Below are positions 6,908-15,734 of a stretch of DNA of 64,000 bases, in pieces (the first letter of the stretch is position 1; each line of letters opens with the position of its first letter). The position numbers and the translations under genes were made by a program. Below the pieces are notes generated by a model. That model had not been told where the DNA came from. It saw only the letters and a program-made list of their open reading frames with translations, and did no database searches. The stretch is from NCBI RefSeq assembly GCF_030160075.1, contig NZ_BSNQ01000001.1, positions 1-64,000 on the forward strand, written 5' to 3'. The stretch comes from Dyella lipolytica. Its GTDB lineage: Bacteria; Pseudomonadota; Gammaproteobacteria; Xanthomonadales; Rhodanobacteraceae.

Positions 6908-8248
6908 TCAGTGCATATCTTCCAGCACCAGCTGATGCTTCTTGCATAGCCGGTAGATGGTCACACGCGATACTTTCAAACGGCGTGCGCACTCGCTGAT
7001 GTTGAAACGGGTTTCGCGCAGGCAAGCCACCACCGCATCGCGCTCGGCGGACGTCCGGGTGAGGCCTAGACTGGAATGGCCTGCACGCGTCGCCACGACG
7101 TCCTGCAAATCCAGATCGCTGACGCTGATCTGTGCGTTTTCCGCCACCACGGCCGCGCGTTGTACGCGATTGAGCAGCTCTCGCACATTGCCCGGCCAGC
7201 TGAAATCGCGTAGTGCCTTCCGCGCCAGCACACTGAACGTAGTGGCATTGCATTCATGCTGTTTGCGAAATGCATCGAGGAAGAGCTGAGCCAGCTGCAA
7301 CACATCGTCTCCGCGTTCGCGCAAACCAGGCATGCGCAAGCGCAACACGTTCAGCCGGTAATAGAGGTCCTCGCGGAAGCGACCTTGCGCCACCGCTTTT
7401 TCCAGATCCACGTGGGTCGCTGCCAGCACACGCACGTCGAGTTTGATCGATTGCGTCGAACCGACACGTTCCAGCGTGCCTTCCTGCAGCAATCGCAACA
7501 GACTGATCTGCGCATCCGGCGGCAGATCACCGATTTCATCGAGGAAAACCGTGCCACCAGCGGCGGCCTCGAAGTGGCCGATGCGACGCGCATTGGCGCC
7601 GGTGAACGAACCGCGTTCGTGTCCAAACAGTTCCGACTGCACTAAGTTCGGAGGCAATGCTCCGCAATTGATCGCCGCGAAGGGATGATCCCGCCGCGCG
7701 GACAGCTTATGCAACGCGCGCGCGGCAATTTCCTTACCGGTGCCGGTTTCACCCGTGATCAACACTGGCAAATCCACCGGTGCATATTTGCGTAGGCTCG
7801 CCACGACAGCCATCATCGCCGGACTCGTGCCGGTGATACCCGGCACATCGGCATAGGCAATCGGTGGCGGTGTGTTACCCGCGAGCGTGCCAAGCGTTTC
7901 GACCAAGCGCTGCACGTCGATCGGTGCAGTAAAGAAATCGATGCTCGCGCGAAGAACAAGTTCGACTTCGGGTGTCTGCACAACCGTATCGGCTGAGAGC
8001 AGCGCCAACCAGGGAAGTCGTGGATGATCGGCCATCAATCGGGCCATCTCACGCAACGCATCAACATCTGCATTACGTAGATCGGCCATCGCAACCACAG
8101 TGTCACCACGCCGGATACCGACGCCGCCACCCTGCGCACTCGGATCGGCCACACGCGTGTGCCATCCAGCCTGCGCCAACCGCATTCTTTCAGCGCTCGT
8201 GGGCTCACCAAACCACACGACACAACGGATCGATGTATCGCTAGTCAT
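6908..8248 (-). CDS. sigma-54-dependent transcriptional activator, VpsR-like
   Basis: A 446-residue bacterial enhancer-binding protein. Residues 1-125 are a degenerate receiver-like domain resembling the VpsR N-terminal domain. The AAA+ ATPase follows at about 135-360 with Walker A GETGTGKE (166-173), an intact sigma-54-contacting GSFTGA loop (213-218), Walker B FLDEIGD (235-241) and the FREDLYYRLNVLRLRMPGLRER region. A Fis-type helix-turn-helix lies near 405-440 (NISECARRLKVSRVTIYRLCKKHQL). The intact GSFTGA implies true sigma-54 activation. The start at 8248 follows GGAGGGAGG. VpsR-family relatives control exopolysaccharide or biofilm genes and can respond to c-di-GMP; the target here is unknown. 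Confidence 0.9.
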   Translation of the reverse strand: MTSDTSIRCVVWFGEPTSAERMRLAQAGWHTRVADPSAQGGGVGIRRGDTVVAMADLRNADVDALREMARLMADHPRLPWLALLSADTVVQTPEVELVLRASIDFFTAPIDVQRLVETLGTLAGNTPPPIAYADVPGITGTSPAMMAVVASLRKYAPVDLPVLITGETGTGKEIAARALHKLSARRDHPFAAINCGALPPNLVQSELFGHERGSFTGANARRIGHFEAAAGGTVFLDEIGDLPPDAQISLLRLLQEGTLERVGSTQSIKLDVRVLAATHVDLEKAVAQGRFREDLYYRLNVLRLRMPGLRERGDDVLQLAQLFLDAFRKQHECNATTFSVLARKALRDFSWPGNVRELLNRVQRAAVVAENAQISVSDLDLQDVVATRAGHSSLGLTRTSAERDAVVACLRETRFNISECARRLKVSRVTIYRLCKKHQLVLEDMH

Positions 8249-8509
8249 CGCAACGCCTCCCTCCAGGATTGCTGACCTACAGCCCTGCCACATCCGAGTC
8301 GGCAGGTATCCCGCGCTACCCCAAAAGCCAGCTTGCACTACAGATATGTGGTGCAGTTCACAGAATATACACCCGTTTCTCTTCGGGTGATCACTTTTTA
8401 GCCAGCCGCCCTTCCCGTCTGCCGCCCCGGTCGGAGGCGACGAGTGGACGGATCTTACGCGCCGAATGACGGCGGCCTGATGACAACCCTGGGGAATTTC
8501 TTGAACGAT
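8249..8509. other. upstream region of the sigma-54 activator
   Basis: Non-coding gap of 261 bases. It must carry the activator's promoter; I found no convincing -35/-10 pair and no correctly spaced GG-N10-GC sigma-54 site toward it. A stem CACCCG/CGGGTG with an 8-base loop lies at about 8369-8390, near a short T run on the plus strand (8395-8399). It could be a weak terminator but has no upstream plus-strand gene. Confidence 0.4.
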
Positions 8510-9328
8510 TTAGTTCAGGAACAAATCGGGCAACAACGGGGCACCGATCTGGTAGGCATAGGCGTCGAAATTGTGTATCCCCGCTTCGCGCAGGACCTCT
8601 TCGTCGATCGCGAACCGCCCGGTGCATTGGCGGGCCGACTGAACCAGCAAGGCATGGGCCGCGTCGGCGACGATCTCCGGGCGACGACACTGCTCGGGCT
8701 TGACGCCATCGATCATGGCGATGGCCGCCGTAGCAATCACCGTGCGCGGCCATAACGCATTCACCGCGATCCCCAGCGGCGCGAACTCCGCGCTCATGCC
8801 CAGTACGCAAAGGCTCATGCCGTACTTGGCGATGGTGTAGGCGGTATGCGGTGCGAACCACTTCGGGTCCAGGTTCGGCGGCGGCGCCATCATCAGCACG
8901 TGCGGATTGCCCGCCTTCTTGAGGTGCGGCAAGCAGGCCTGGGTGACCATAAACGTGCCGCGGGTATTGACCTGGTGCATCAGGTCATAGCGCTTCATCG
9001 GCGTGCCTTCGGTACCGGCCAGCCAGATCGCACTGGCATTGTTCACCACGATATCGATACCGCCGAAACGCTCCACCGCTTGTGCGACCGCGGCATGCAC
9101 CTCGGCTTCTTCGCGAATGTCGACTTGCAGCGCGAGTGCCTTGCCGCCAGCCGCCTCGACTTCCGCCGCGGCGGTATGAATCGTGCCCGGCAACTTGGGG
9201 TTCGGTACACCGCTCTTGGCCGCGATGACCACGTTGGCACCGTCGCGCGCAGCGCGCAGCGCAATGGCTAGCCCGATACCGCGCGAGGCGCCGGTGATGA
9301 ACAAGGTCTTGCCGGCAAGGTTGCTCAT
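8510..9328 (-). CDS. SDR oxidoreductase, HSDL2-like
   Basis: A 272-residue classical short-chain dehydrogenase. It has the nucleotide-binding TGASRGIG (12-19), NNAS (96-99), catalytic Asn in QVNTRG (N121) and the Y-x3-K pair in AYTIAKYG (Y164, K168). Overall it reads like the N-terminal domain of hydroxysteroid-dehydrogenase-like protein 2 (GVPNPKLPGTI, AYTIAKYGMSLCVLGMSAEF). In that family the catalytic serine lies in an ISPPLN motif; here the residues are MAPPPN, so position 148 is alanine. The gene starts 12 bases after the LON-domain gene and is the last of the mpl/LON/SDR run. Substrate unknown. Confidence 0.88.
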   Translation of the reverse strand: MSNLAGKTLFITGASRGIGLAIALRAARDGANVVIAAKSGVPNPKLPGTIHTAAAEVEAAGGKALALQVDIREEAEVHAAVAQAVERFGGIDIVVNNASAIWLAGTEGTPMKRYDLMHQVNTRGTFMVTQACLPHLKKAGNPHVLMMAPPPNLDPKWFAPHTAYTIAKYGMSLCVLGMSAEFAPLGIAVNALWPRTVIATAAIAMIDGVKPEQCRRPEIVADAAHALLVQSARQCTGRFAIDEEVLREAGIHNFDAYAYQIGAPLLPDLFLN

Positions 9329-9340
9329 ATTCGGTGCCTC

Positions 9341-9943
9341 TCAGGCTTTTTGGAAACGAGGCAGGATATCGCGCAGAGCGGCCAACCGCTGCAAGGGATC
9401 GGTCATTTCCAGCAGCTGCTGCTGTTCTTCGCCCGCCAGCGGCAATAATTCGGCGAGGCGGAAACCAAGCCATCCGGCGTCGTCGTAAGACGAGCGTGGC
9501 GCGTGACGCCAATGCGGCCCCATGGTTTCTATCAACCGCTCCACAATCGTCTGCAGCAAAGCGAATTCCACCGGCACCTGCTCGGCAGCCTCGTCCGGCC
9601 ACAGCTCCACTTCACCGCGCAGCAATCCGTCCGAACGCACACGTGTGCGCAGCACGCGAAAGCGCTCGCCGCCCTTGGTGACGATGCCGAGCAAACCATC
9701 TTCGCGGTTATTGAAATCCGTGATGCGCGCCAGCGTACCCACCGCGGCTGGCCGGGCCGGCATGCCCACTTCGCTTCCGTCGAGGATCAGGCAGACGCCG
9801 AAGGCCGATCCGGTGCGGGTGCATTCGCGAACCAGGTCGAGATAGCGCGGCTCGAAGATGCGCAGCTGCAATTGCCCACCCGGAAAAAGCACGGTGTTGA
9901 GCGGGAACAACGGCACTTCGATGAAGGGAAGCTGGGCAGCCAT
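9341..9943 (-). CDS. LON substrate-binding-domain protein
   Basis: A 200-residue stand-alone relative of the N-terminal substrate-recognition domain of Lon protease, without ATPase or peptidase domains. The fold signature is LFPLNTVLFPGGQLQLRIFEPRYLDLV at the N-terminus, followed by GTLARITDF and GGERFRVL. These proteins are common in Proteobacteria, with no well-established role; adaptor or turnover functions are often suggested. It lies 47 bases after mpl and 12 before the SDR gene, all on the minus strand, consistent with one transcript. Confidence 0.9.
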   Translation of the reverse strand: MAAQLPFIEVPLFPLNTVLFPGGQLQLRIFEPRYLDLVRECTRTGSAFGVCLILDGSEVGMPARPAAVGTLARITDFNNREDGLLGIVTKGGERFRVLRTRVRSDGLLRGEVELWPDEAAEQVPVEFALLQTIVERLIETMGPHWRHAPRSSYDDAGWLGFRLAELLPLAGEEQQQLLEMTDPLQRLAALRDILPRFQKA

Positions 9944-9990
9944 GGGGCAATTTTAGCCAGACCAGCCGCCACGTTTCGACGCACTATCGG

Positions 9991-11355
9991 TTAGTGCGGC
10001 GAATTACCCAACGCCGCGACGAAACGGCGCGGTGCGTTCTCGAAGCCGCCGTTGGACATAAATACGACATGGTCGCCGGGCCGGGTTTGTTCTCGCAGTG
10101 CGGCCAGCAAGGCATCGACGGTTGGCGCGGTGCTTGCGCGGCCCTTCAACGCATCGGTCACGCGCTTCGCATCCCACGGCAATTCGGGACGGTGCAGAAA
10201 CACCACCGCATCGGCGTCGGTCAACGACGGCGCGAGGCCATCGGCATGCGCGCCCAGACGCATCGAATTGGAGCGAGGTTCCAGCGCGACAAGAATTCGC
10301 GCCTTGCCCACTTTCGCGCGCAGGCCGGCCAGCGTGGTTGCGATGGCTGTCGGGTGATGCGCGAAATCGTCATAGACGCGCACACCGTCGATGTCACCTA
10401 CAACCTCCATGCGGCGCTTCACACTTTCAAAGCTGCCGAAGGCCGGAAGCAGTGCACGCGGATCGGCGCCCGCTGCCGTCGCGGCGGCCAATGCAGCCAG
10501 CGCGTTCATCACACTGTGATCGCCGAGCAGGGACCAATGCACTTCGCCGATCGACTTGCCTTTGTATTGCACGGAGAACGCAGAACCATCCGCTGCAATC
10601 AGCGTCGCCTGCCAGTCGCCTTTGCCGATGCCGAAGGTTTCCACCGGCGTCCAGCAACCCATCGCGAGCACCTCAGCAAGATACGCATCGTGCGCATTGA
10701 CGATCAACCGCCCATTGCCAGGCACCGTGCGCACCAGATGATGGAACTGACGCTGGATGGCGGCGACATCGGGAAAGATGTCGGCATGATCGTATTCGAG
10801 GTTGTTGAGGATCGCGATGCGCGGACGGTAGTGCACGAACTTCGAACGCTTGTCGAAGAACGCGCTGTCGTACTCATCCGCCTCGATCACGAAATGCTTG
10901 CCCTGCCCCAACCGCGCGGAAATGCCGAAATTGCCAGGCACGCCGCCGATCAGGAATCCCGGTGCGAGCCCTGCGCTTTCCAGCAGATGCGCCAGCAGAC
11001 TCGTGGTAGTGGTTTTGCCATGCGTGCCAGCGACTGCCAGCACTTCGCGTTCGACCAGCAAGCGCTCGCCCAGCCATTGCGGGCCAGAGATGTAACGCAA
11101 CTGTTGGTCCAACATGTGTTCGACGGCGGGATTACCGCGCACCATCGCATTGCCGACCACGACAAGATCGGGCGCAGGCTGAAGGTACTCGGCCTTATAG
11201 CCTTGCATCAGGTCGATGCCGAGCGCTTCGAGCTGCGTGCTCATCGGCGGATAGACGTTGGCATCGGAGCCTTCCACCGTTTCGCCCAGCTCGCGCGCCA
11301 ACGCGGCGACGCCGCCCATGAAGGTGCCGCAGATGCCGAGGATGTGCAGACGCAT
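9991..11355 (-). CDS. mpl: UDP-MurNAc:L-Ala-gamma-D-Glu-mDAP ligase (murein recycling)
   Basis: Attaches recycled murein tripeptide to UDP-N-acetylmuramate in the cytoplasm. The 454 residues form a Mur-ligase. The N-terminal Rossmann part begins MRLHILGICGTFMGG, which distinguishes Mpl from MurC. The ATP loop is GTHGKTTTTS; then EADEYDSAFFDKRSKFVHYRPRIAILNNLEYDHADIF and the C-terminal YDDFAHHPTAI. An intact recycling ligase implies mDAP-type peptidoglycan. It lies downstream of adk (73-base gap with a hairpin) and upstream of the LON-domain gene. Confidence 0.95.
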   Translation of the reverse strand: MRLHILGICGTFMGGVAALARELGETVEGSDANVYPPMSTQLEALGIDLMQGYKAEYLQPAPDLVVVGNAMVRGNPAVEHMLDQQLRYISGPQWLGERLLVEREVLAVAGTHGKTTTTSLLAHLLESAGLAPGFLIGGVPGNFGISARLGQGKHFVIEADEYDSAFFDKRSKFVHYRPRIAILNNLEYDHADIFPDVAAIQRQFHHLVRTVPGNGRLIVNAHDAYLAEVLAMGCWTPVETFGIGKGDWQATLIAADGSAFSVQYKGKSIGEVHWSLLGDHSVMNALAALAAATAAGADPRALLPAFGSFESVKRRMEVVGDIDGVRVYDDFAHHPTAIATTLAGLRAKVGKARILVALEPRSNSMRLGAHADGLAPSLTDADAVVFLHRPELPWDAKRVTDALKGRASTAPTVDALLAALREQTRPGDHVVFMSNGGFENAPRRFVAALGNSPH

Positions 11356-11395
11356 GTTGGACCTGTTGAATGTATCGAGGCGCGGGAAGCGCGCA

Positions 11396-11424
11396 TGACA
11401 AACGGGCCGCTGGCAGCGGCCCGT
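11396..11424 (-). terminator. hairpin terminator after adk
   Basis: Perfect 10-bp stem ACGGGCCGCT/AGCGGCCCGT (11402-11424) with a 3-base loop, followed on the minus strand by a short TTTGT. It begins 4 bases past the adk stop, so it probably ends or attenuates the adk transcript before mpl. Confidence 0.6.
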
Positions 11425-11428
11425 GTGA

Positions 11429-12013
11429 TCAGCCGTTGGCGGCGGCCGTTTCGTTGGCGAGTGCGCGCTTCACGCGTGCGGTGACTTCGTCCAGTTCGCC
11501 CACACCGTCCACCACTTGCAGCTTGCCGCGGCGGGCGTAGAAATCGGCGACCGGTGCGGTCTGTTCGGCATACACCTTAAGCCGGTCGCGCACCACGGCC
11601 GGATCGTCATCGCGGCGATGCTCGGCGGCGAAGCGGATTTCGCAGCGGCCGATGATCACTTCGTTCGGCACGTCGAGCTTCACCACCGCATCCAACGGCT
11701 GACCGATCTTGGTCAGCAGATGATCGAGCGCGTCGGCCTGCGCGAGGTTGCGCGGATAGCCGTCGAGGATGAAACCGGATTTGGCGTCGGGTTCGGCGAG
11801 GCGTTCTTCCAGCATGCCGAGCAGGATGTCATCGGACACCAGCTGTCCGGCGTCCATCACCGCCTTGGCCTTGAGGCCCAGCGGAGTACCCGCTTTCACC
11901 GCCGCACGCAGCATGTCGCCGGTCGAGATGTGCGGCACGCCGAGTTCGGCCTTGAGCCGGGCGGCCTGGGTACCCTTGCCCGAACCGGGCGCGCCAAGGA
12001 GGACAAGTCGCAT
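11429..12013 (-). CDS. adk: adenylate kinase, short LID form
   Basis: Cytoplasmic enzyme interconverting 2 ADP with ATP and AMP. The 194 residues begin MRLVLLGAPGSGKGTQ (P-loop 7-16), then STGDMLRAAV for AMP binding, DGYPRNLAQADAL and the arginine-rich RCEIRFAAEHRRDDDPAVVRDRL. The LID lacks the long insertion with zinc cysteines or the 27-residue extension of E. coli-type enzymes, so it is the short bacterial form. The ATG at 12013 has GGAG upstream and puts the P-loop at its usual distance; the frame extends further upstream without similarity. Divergent from pfp. Confidence 0.95.
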   Translation of the reverse strand: MRLVLLGAPGSGKGTQAARLKAELGVPHISTGDMLRAAVKAGTPLGLKAKAVMDAGQLVSDDILLGMLEERLAEPDAKSGFILDGYPRNLAQADALDHLLTKIGQPLDAVVKLDVPNEVIIGRCEIRFAAEHRRDDDPAVVRDRLKVYAEQTAPVADFYARRGKLQVVDGVGELDEVTARVKRALANETAAANG

Positions 12014-12215
12014 AGAACTCCACAAGACCCGCATTCTGCCGCACACTGCGGCAGTTCCGCGGATACCTAGATGAATACGGGTCAAGGTAGCGTCTGTAGG
12101 GGGTGCCGTCAAACCGCGCCTCGCCCGAATCGCCGCCAAGTTACTGATGCGTATGTGTTCCGCGACGGAAGTCTTATTGTCACACGCGCCCCTTCAATCG
12201 CCCGGAGAGTGCTCC

Positions 12216-13487
12216 ATGAAGTCCAAAGCTCGCCCCGCCACCGGCCGCCTGCTCTACGCCCAGTCCGGCGGGGTGACCGCCGTGATCAACGCTACCGCCG
12301 CTGGCGTGATCCAGACCGCCCGCGCGCACGGCATTGAAGTGTATGCGGCGCGCAACGGCATCCTGGGCGCCCTGCGCGAGGAGCTGATCGATACCGGCAA
12401 GGAATCCGCCGCGGCCGTCGAGGCGCTACGCCATACACCAGGCGGCGCCTTCGGCTCCTGTCGCTACAAGCTGAAATCGCTGGAGACCAACCGTGCGGAG
12501 TACGAGCGCCTGATCGACGTGCTGCGCGCCCACGACATCCGCTGGTTTCTCTACAACGGCGGCAATGATTCGGCCGACACCGCACTGAAAATCTCGCAGC
12601 TCGGCAAGGCGATGGGCTACGACATTCGCTGTATCGGCGTACCCAAGACGGTAGACAACGACCTCGCTGTCACCGACTGCTGCCCCGGTTTTGGCTCGGT
12701 GGCGAAATACACGGCCGTGTCCACGCTGGAGGCGAGCCTGGATGTCGCTTCGATGGCCGATACGTCGACCAAGGTATTCATTCTGGAAGTGATGGGACGT
12801 CATGCGGGCTGGATTGCCGCCGCCGCGGGACTCGCCGGTGAAGGCGCCGATGCGCCACCGCACATCATTCTGTTCCCGGAGCGCGTGTTCGACGAGACTG
12901 CCTTTATCGCCAAGGTGAAGGCAACTGTGGAGCGCGTGGGCTGGTGCACGGTGGTGGCCTCCGAAGGTATCCGCAATGCCGAAGGCCAGTTCCTCGCCGA
13001 AGCGGGCACCCGCGACGCCTTCGGTCATACCCAGCTGGGCGGCGTCGCGCCCGTGCTTGCCGCGCTGGTGAAAGACAAGCTCGGCTACAAATATCACTGG
13101 GCGCTGCCCGATTACCTGCAGCGCTCGGCACGCCACATGGCCTCGAAGACCGATGCGGAGCAGGCCTACGCCGTCGGCAAGGCCGCGGTCGATTACGCAC
13201 TGGCGGGCATGAACGCCGTGATGCCGGTCGTCGTACGCACGGCCGATGCGCCCTATCGTTGGAAGATCGAGCCGGCCGCGTTGGACAAGATCGCCAATCG
13301 CGAGAAAAAAATGCCGGCCGGCTTTCTTACCCGCGACGGATTCGGTATCACCGCCGCCGCACGCCGCTATCTCAGCCCGCTGATCCAGGGCGAAGCGCCG
13401 TTGCCCTATGGTCGGGACGGCTTGCCGAAATACGTGCAACTGAAAAACGCCGCGGTGCCAAAGCGCTTGCCTAAGTTCGGGCCGTGA
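12216..13487 (+). CDS. pfp: PPi-dependent 6-phosphofructokinase
   Basis: A 423-residue phosphofructokinase A-superfamily enzyme. The N-terminal SGGVTAVINA loop is present. At the donor site it has GGND (115-118) rather than the ATP-type GGDGS, and PKTVDNDL (from 143), where a lysine replaces the glycine of ATP-dependent PGTIDND; this lysine marks pyrophosphate users. It probably runs fructose-6-P to fructose-1,6-bisphosphate with PPi, reversibly. GGAGAG precedes the ATG at 12216. It is followed by a membrane pyrophosphatase, and a soluble pyrophosphatase lies 10 kb on, so PPi level links the three. The donor assignment is inferred from motifs. Confidence 0.9.
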   Translation: MKSKARPATGRLLYAQSGGVTAVINATAAGVIQTARAHGIEVYAARNGILGALREELIDTGKESAAAVEALRHTPGGAFGSCRYKLKSLETNRAEYERLIDVLRAHDIRWFLYNGGNDSADTALKISQLGKAMGYDIRCIGVPKTVDNDLAVTDCCPGFGSVAKYTAVSTLEASLDVASMADTSTKVFILEVMGRHAGWIAAAAGLAGEGADAPPHIILFPERVFDETAFIAKVKATVERVGWCTVVASEGIRNAEGQFLAEAGTRDAFGHTQLGGVAPVLAALVKDKLGYKYHWALPDYLQRSARHMASKTDAEQAYAVGKAAVDYALAGMNAVMPVVVRTADAPYRWKIEPAALDKIANREKKMPAGFLTRDGFGITAAARRYLSPLIQGEAPLPYGRDGLPKYVQLKNAAVPKRLPKFGP

Positions 13488-13639
13488 TACCGCGCCAGAC
13501 GGACGCATCGTAAGTTCGCAGCGGATCGATATTCCCCTCGATCCGCTGCGCCGCACAACATTCCGTCACACATCCTCTGCCTATACTCGACAGGAACCGT
13601 CCATTTTGGGCGGTCGACACTACATGAGGGGAGGCACCG

Positions 13640-15667
13640 ATGCTGCAGCAGTATGGCTTGTGGATCGCGTTGGCTTGCGCGGTCGTGGCGATTTTGTACG
13701 GGGCGATTTCGGTACGTTGGGTGCTGGCGAAGTCGCCGGGCAACGAACGTATGCAAGAGATTGCCTCGGCTATCCAGGAAGGCGCACGCGCCTACCTCAA
13801 CCGCCAGTACCGCACGATCGCGCTCGTGGGCGTGGTGCTGCTGGTGATCATCGGCTTTGCATTGGACTGGGGTACGGCAATCGGCTTTGCGATCGGCGCC
13901 ATTCTGTCCGGCGCGACGGGTTATATCGGTATGAACGTGTCGGTGCGGGCCAACGTGCGCACCGCCGAGGCGGCGCGCGGCGGCCTCGCTTCCGCGTTGA
14001 ACGTGGCGTTCCGCGGCGGTGCGATCACCGGCATGCTGGTCGTGGGCCTGGCCTTGCTGGGCGTGGCCGGCTATTACGGCCTGCTCATCCACCATGGCTA
14101 TGACACGGACCATGCGCTGCATGCGATGGTGGGCCTGGCCTTCGGTTCTTCGCTGATTTCGATCTTTGCGCGTCTGGGCGGCGGCATCTTCACCAAAGGT
14201 GCGGACGTGGGCGCGGACCTGGTCGGCAAAGTCGAAGCCGGCATTCCGGAAGACGATCCGCGCAATCCGGCAGTGATCGCCGACAACGTCGGCGACAACG
14301 TGGGCGACTGCGCGGGCATGGCGGCTGACTTGTTCGAAACCTACGCCGTAACGCTGATCGCCAGCATGTTGCTGGGTAGCGTACTGATCGATCAGGCGGG
14401 CCCGAACGCGGTGCTGTATCCACTGCTGTTGGGTGGCGTTTCGATTATCGCGTCTGTGATCGGCACCTTCTTCGTGCGCGCACGGGCCGGCAGCAAGATC
14501 ATGAATGCGCTTTACATGGGCGTCTTCGTCTCTGCCGTGCTGGCGGCGATTGCCTTCTGGCCAATCACGAAGATGTTGATGGCTGACGCACCGCTTGGCG
14601 TAAACCGTATCTTCGGCTGCGCGCTCATCGGTCTGGTGCTTACCGGCATCATCGTGGTGATCACCGAGTATTACACCGCCACCGAATATGGCCCGGTGAG
14701 ACATGTCGCCAGCGCATCCACCACAGGACACGCCACCAACATCATCGCTGGCCTTGGCGTATCGATGAAGTCGACCGCGTTGCCTGTGCTCGCCGTATGT
14801 GCGGCGATCTGGGGTGCATCCTTCCTTGCTGGCCTTTACGGCATCGCGATTGCTGCTACGGCCATGCTGTCGATGACCGGCATGGTGGTGGCACTGGATG
14901 CCTACGGCCCGATTACCGACAACGCCGGCGGCATTGCCGAAATGGCAGATCTACCGCCCGAAGTACGCGGGGTCACCGACCCGCTGGATGCGGTGGGCAA
15001 CACCACCAAGGCCGTGACCAAGGGTTACGCGATCGGCTCCGCCGGCCTAGCCGCGCTCGTGCTGTTCGCCGATTACACCCACAAGCTAGGTCTAAATCAT
15101 CCAGGCCAAGTGCTGACGTTCGATCTTTCCGACCATCGCGTGATCGTCGGTCTGTTGATCGGCGGCATGATTCCTTATCTGTTTGGTGCAATGGCGATGG
15201 AAGCGGTCGGCCGTGCGGCCGGTGCGGTGGTGGAAGAAGTACGCCGCCAGTTCCGCGACATCCCCGGCATCATGCTGGGCACGGCTAAGCCGGATTACTC
15301 GCGCGCCGTGGACATGCTGACCAAGTCGGCGATCAAGGAGATGATGATTCCGTCATTGTTGCCGGTGCTGATTCCGATCCTCGTTGGCTTCCTGCTGGGA
15401 CCGGTCGCACTGGGCGGCCTGCTGATCGGCACCATCGTCACCGGCCTGTTCGTGGCGATTTCGATGACCACCGGCGGCGGCGCGTGGGACAACGCCAAGA
15501 AGTACATCGAGGATGGCAACTTCGGCGGCAAGGGTTCCGATGCGCACAAGGCAGCGGTAACCGGCGATACGGTAGGCGACCCCTACAAGGACACGGCCGG
15601 TCCGGCGGTGAATCCGCTGATCAAGATCATCAACATCGTGGCGCTGTTGTTGATTCCGTTGCTCTGA
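13640..15667 (+). CDS. hppA: K+-independent proton-translocating pyrophosphatase
   Basis: A 675-residue inner-membrane pump that hydrolyses PPi and exports protons. About 15-16 hydrophobic helices are visible. The catalytic acidic loops are intact: [35 protein letters not shown] and, near the C-terminus, [12 protein letters not shown] and [21 protein letters not shown]. The family's K+-dependence marker reads GNTTKA with lysine at residue 457, typical of K+-insensitive H+-PPases (K+-dependent ones have alanine). GAGGGGAGG precedes the ATG. It follows pfp after 152 bases, pairing a PPi-using kinase with a PPi-driven pump. Confidence 0.95.
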   Translation: MLQQYGLWIALACAVVAILYGAISVRWVLAKSPGNERMQEIASAIQEGARAYLNRQYRTIALVGVVLLVIIGFALDWGTAIGFAIGAILSGATGYIGMNVSVRANVRTAEAARGGLASALNVAFRGGAITGMLVVGLALLGVAGYYGLLIHHGYDTDHALHAMVGLAFGSSLISIFARLGGGIFTKGADVGADLVGKVEAGIPEDDPRNPAVIADNVGDNVGDCAGMAADLFETYAVTLIASMLLGSVLIDQAGPNAVLYPLLLGGVSIIASVIGTFFVRARAGSKIMNALYMGVFVSAVLAAIAFWPITKMLMADAPLGVNRIFGCALIGLVLTGIIVVITEYYTATEYGPVRHVASASTTGHATNIIAGLGVSMKSTALPVLAVCAAIWGASFLAGLYGIAIAATAMLSMTGMVVALDAYGPITDNAGGIAEMADLPPEVRGVTDPLDAVGNTTKAVTKGYAIGSAGLAALVLFADYTHKLGLNHPGQVLTFDLSDHRVIVGLLIGGMIPYLFGAMAMEAVGRAAGAVVEEVRRQFRDIPGIMLGTAKPDYSRAVDMLTKSAIKEMMIPSLLPVLIPILVGFLLGPVALGGLLIGTIVTGLFVAISMTTGGGAWDNAKKYIEDGNFGGKGSDAHKAAVTGDTVGDPYKDTAGPAVNPLIKIINIVALLLIPLL

Positions 15668-15691
15668 CGATCATCGCTCTGTTTCACGACA

Positions 15692-15716
15692 CCCCTCGCC
15701 CACATCGGGCGAGGGG
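15692..15716 (+). terminator. stem-loop at the hppA 3' end
   Basis: Perfect 10-bp stem CCCCTCGCCC/GGGCGAGGGG with a 5-base loop, 25 bases past the hppA stop and between convergent genes. No T tract follows. It resembles other CCYTCTCCC-type stem-loops found at gene ends in this window. Confidence 0.5.
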
Positions 15717-15734
15717 AATGTCGATCCGGCCCAT

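Noticed and set aside
8249-8509. Sigma-54 promoter in front of the activator gene
   Set aside because: A GG...GC pair toward the gene is spaced 11 rather than 10 bases; one with correct spacing lies on the opposite strand and matches weakly.
9994-11484. 496-codon plus-strand open frame
   Set aside because: Antisense to mpl, running into adk; no recognisable protein features.
13406-14731. 441-codon minus-strand frame
   Set aside because: Antisense to hppA; His/Arg-rich shadow sequence.
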